16,391 nucleotides of DNA from Gammaproteobacteria bacterium (lineage in GTDB: Bacteria; Pseudomonadota; Gammaproteobacteria; Steroidobacterales; Steroidobacteraceae): positions 4,246 through 20,636 of the forward strand of contig PMNQ01000077.1 of assembly GCA_003162555.1 (NCBI GenBank), read 5' to 3'. Below are positions 15,674 to 16,391 of the stretch, piece by piece (within the stretch, counting starts at the first letter, position 1; each line of letters starts with the position of its first letter). Below the pieces are notes generated by a model, which saw only the letters and a program-made list of their open reading frames with translations, was not told the origin of the DNA and did not search any database. Position numbers and translations under genes: made by a program.

Positions 15674-15678
15674 ATAAT
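15673..15678 (+). promoter_or_regulatory. Possible -10 element (TATAAT) for the phosphodiesterase gene
   Basis: A perfect TATAAT lies at 15673-15678 on the plus strand, overlapping the first base of the potD-like start codon on the other strand. Such an AT hexamer is uncommon in this GC-rich DNA. It would start transcription near 15685, about 95 bases before the phosphodiesterase start. No good -35 hexamer was found at 16-18 bases upstream (around 15649-15656), so this is only a candidate. No clear promoter was found for the divergent potD-like gene in the rest of the 106-base gap. Confidence 0.3.
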
Positions 15679-15779
15679 GTCCCCTGCGTGCCTTGAGGCC
15701 GGAGCTGCCCCATGGTACCGGGAGATGCGCGGCCCGTCACTGACTCGGCAAGCGCGGCATTTTCAAGCCAGGGGGCAGT

Positions 15780-16391
15780 TTGGGCGAGCGGGCATTTGAT
15801 CTGCAGGGCCATCGGGGCGCACGTGGCCTTTGGCCGGAGAACACGCTGGGCGGGTTCGAGCGCACGCTGGCGCTGGGCGTCGACACCTTCGAGCTCGATG
15901 TCGCGATGACCCGCGACGGCGTGGTCGTGATCAGCCACGATCCGCAGCTCAATCCCGATCACACGCGCGATGCGACGGGGCGTTTTCTTGCCCGTTCCGG
16001 GCCCGTCATCTGCGCCGTGGACTACGCCGAGCTCGTGCGCTACGACGTGGGCCGCATCCAGCCCGGGAGCAGCTACGAGCGCGCGCATCCGCAGCAACAA
16101 CCGCTCGACGGGGAGCGGATCCCGCGCCTCGCCGACCTGTTCGAGCTGGTCGACAACATGGGTGGGCGAGCGGTGCGCTTCAACATCGAGGTCAAGGTCT
16201 TTCCGTTGCAGCCGGAGCTGACAGCGGCGCCTGAGCCGTTTACGCGCGCTCTGCTGGCCGTTATCGATGCCGCCGGTATGGCGGCCCGCAGCACCATCCA
16301 GTGCTTCGACTGGCGGGTACTGAATCTCGTGCATCGGTTGGCGCCAGGCGTCGCAACCGGCGCACTCACTGACCAGCAGGGCGATGACGAC
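15780..16391 (+). CDS. Glycerophosphodiester phosphodiesterase, 3'-truncated by window edge
   Basis: The first 204 residues of a glycerophosphodiester phosphodiesterase, which hydrolyses compounds such as glycerophosphocholine to glycerol-3-phosphate and an alcohol. The TIM-barrel start DLQGHRGARGLWPENT (7-22) contains catalytic His11. Glu38 and Asp40 (FELDV) and His53 (ISHDP) complete the HR-ExD-x12-HD pattern of metal-binding and catalytic residues. RFNIEVKVFP (about 135-144) gives the later Glu-x-Lys metal and substrate region. An in-frame stop at 15741-15743 limits the start. The first usable codon is TTG at 15780, preceded by AGGGGG, giving MGERAFDLQGHRG. This leaves no signal peptide, so the enzyme is probably cytosolic like UgpQ. 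ATT at 15759 is an unlikely alternative. The frame is open to the window end, so roughly the last third is missing. It is divergent from the importer genes. Confidence 0.9.
   Translation, partial: MGERAFDLQGHRGARGLWPENTLGGFERTLALGVDTFELDVAMTRDGVVVISHDPQLNPDHTRDATGRFLARSGPVICAVDYAELVRYDVGRIQPGSSYERAHPQQQPLDGERIPRLADLFELVDNMGGRAVRFNIEVKVFPLQPELTAAPEPFTRALLAVIDAAGMAARSTIQCFDWRVLNLVHRLAPGVATGALTDQQGDDD

Noticed and set aside
15712..15909. ATG frame at 15712 as a start or signal peptide for the phosphodiesterase
   Set aside because: It is in a different frame from the catalytic HRG...ELD...HD sequence and shows no signal-peptide pattern.

Overview
The window is GC-rich, almost gap-free bacterial DNA. 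It looks like a proteobacterium: there is an outer-membrane TonB-dependent receptor and a heterotetrameric sarcosine oxidase operon. The receptor style and the GC-rich coding suggest a Steroidobacter/Xanthomonas-like gammaproteobacterium, but this assignment is a low-confidence impression. No RNA gene, mobile element, CRISPR array or regulator gene was recognised, and no gene-free stretch exceeds 130 bases.

Layout. (1) Positions 1-2265, plus strand: the 3' part of a TonB-dependent receptor gene whose start lies outside the window. (2) Positions 2287-15673, minus strand: ten genes all read right to left, in transcription order potD-like, potA-like, potB-like, potC-like, Na/Pi cotransporter, dimethylglycine dehydrogenase-like flavoprotein, soxB, soxD, soxA, soxG. 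Spacing is from 8-base overlaps to 33 bases, apart from one 126-base gap before the dimethylglycine dehydrogenase gene, so there may be one long operon or two. (3) Positions 15780-16391, plus strand and divergent: the 5' part of a glycerophosphodiester phosphodiesterase gene that runs off the window.

How the genes fit together. The enzymatic core removes methyl groups from N-methylated glycines. The dimethylglycine dehydrogenase-like protein should convert dimethylglycine to sarcosine, and SoxBDAG should convert sarcosine to glycine. Both carry folate-binding GcvT-type domains that can capture the released one-carbon unit as 5,10-methylenetetrahydrofolate. Upstream lies a complete four-part ABC importer of the polyamine/opine/phosphonate type. 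Its binding protein has an Arg-rich patch where PotD carries polyamine-binding acidic residues, so a substrate other than a polyamine is plausible. With the phosphodiesterase and the Na/Pi cotransporter, a speculative reading is uptake and breakdown of a choline-derived, betaine-derived or opine-like compound, with phosphate handling.

Nothing here is clearly a new class of system. The most interesting features are the unusual gene combination, the likely changed specificity of the binding protein, and the paired cysteines in the receptor loops.
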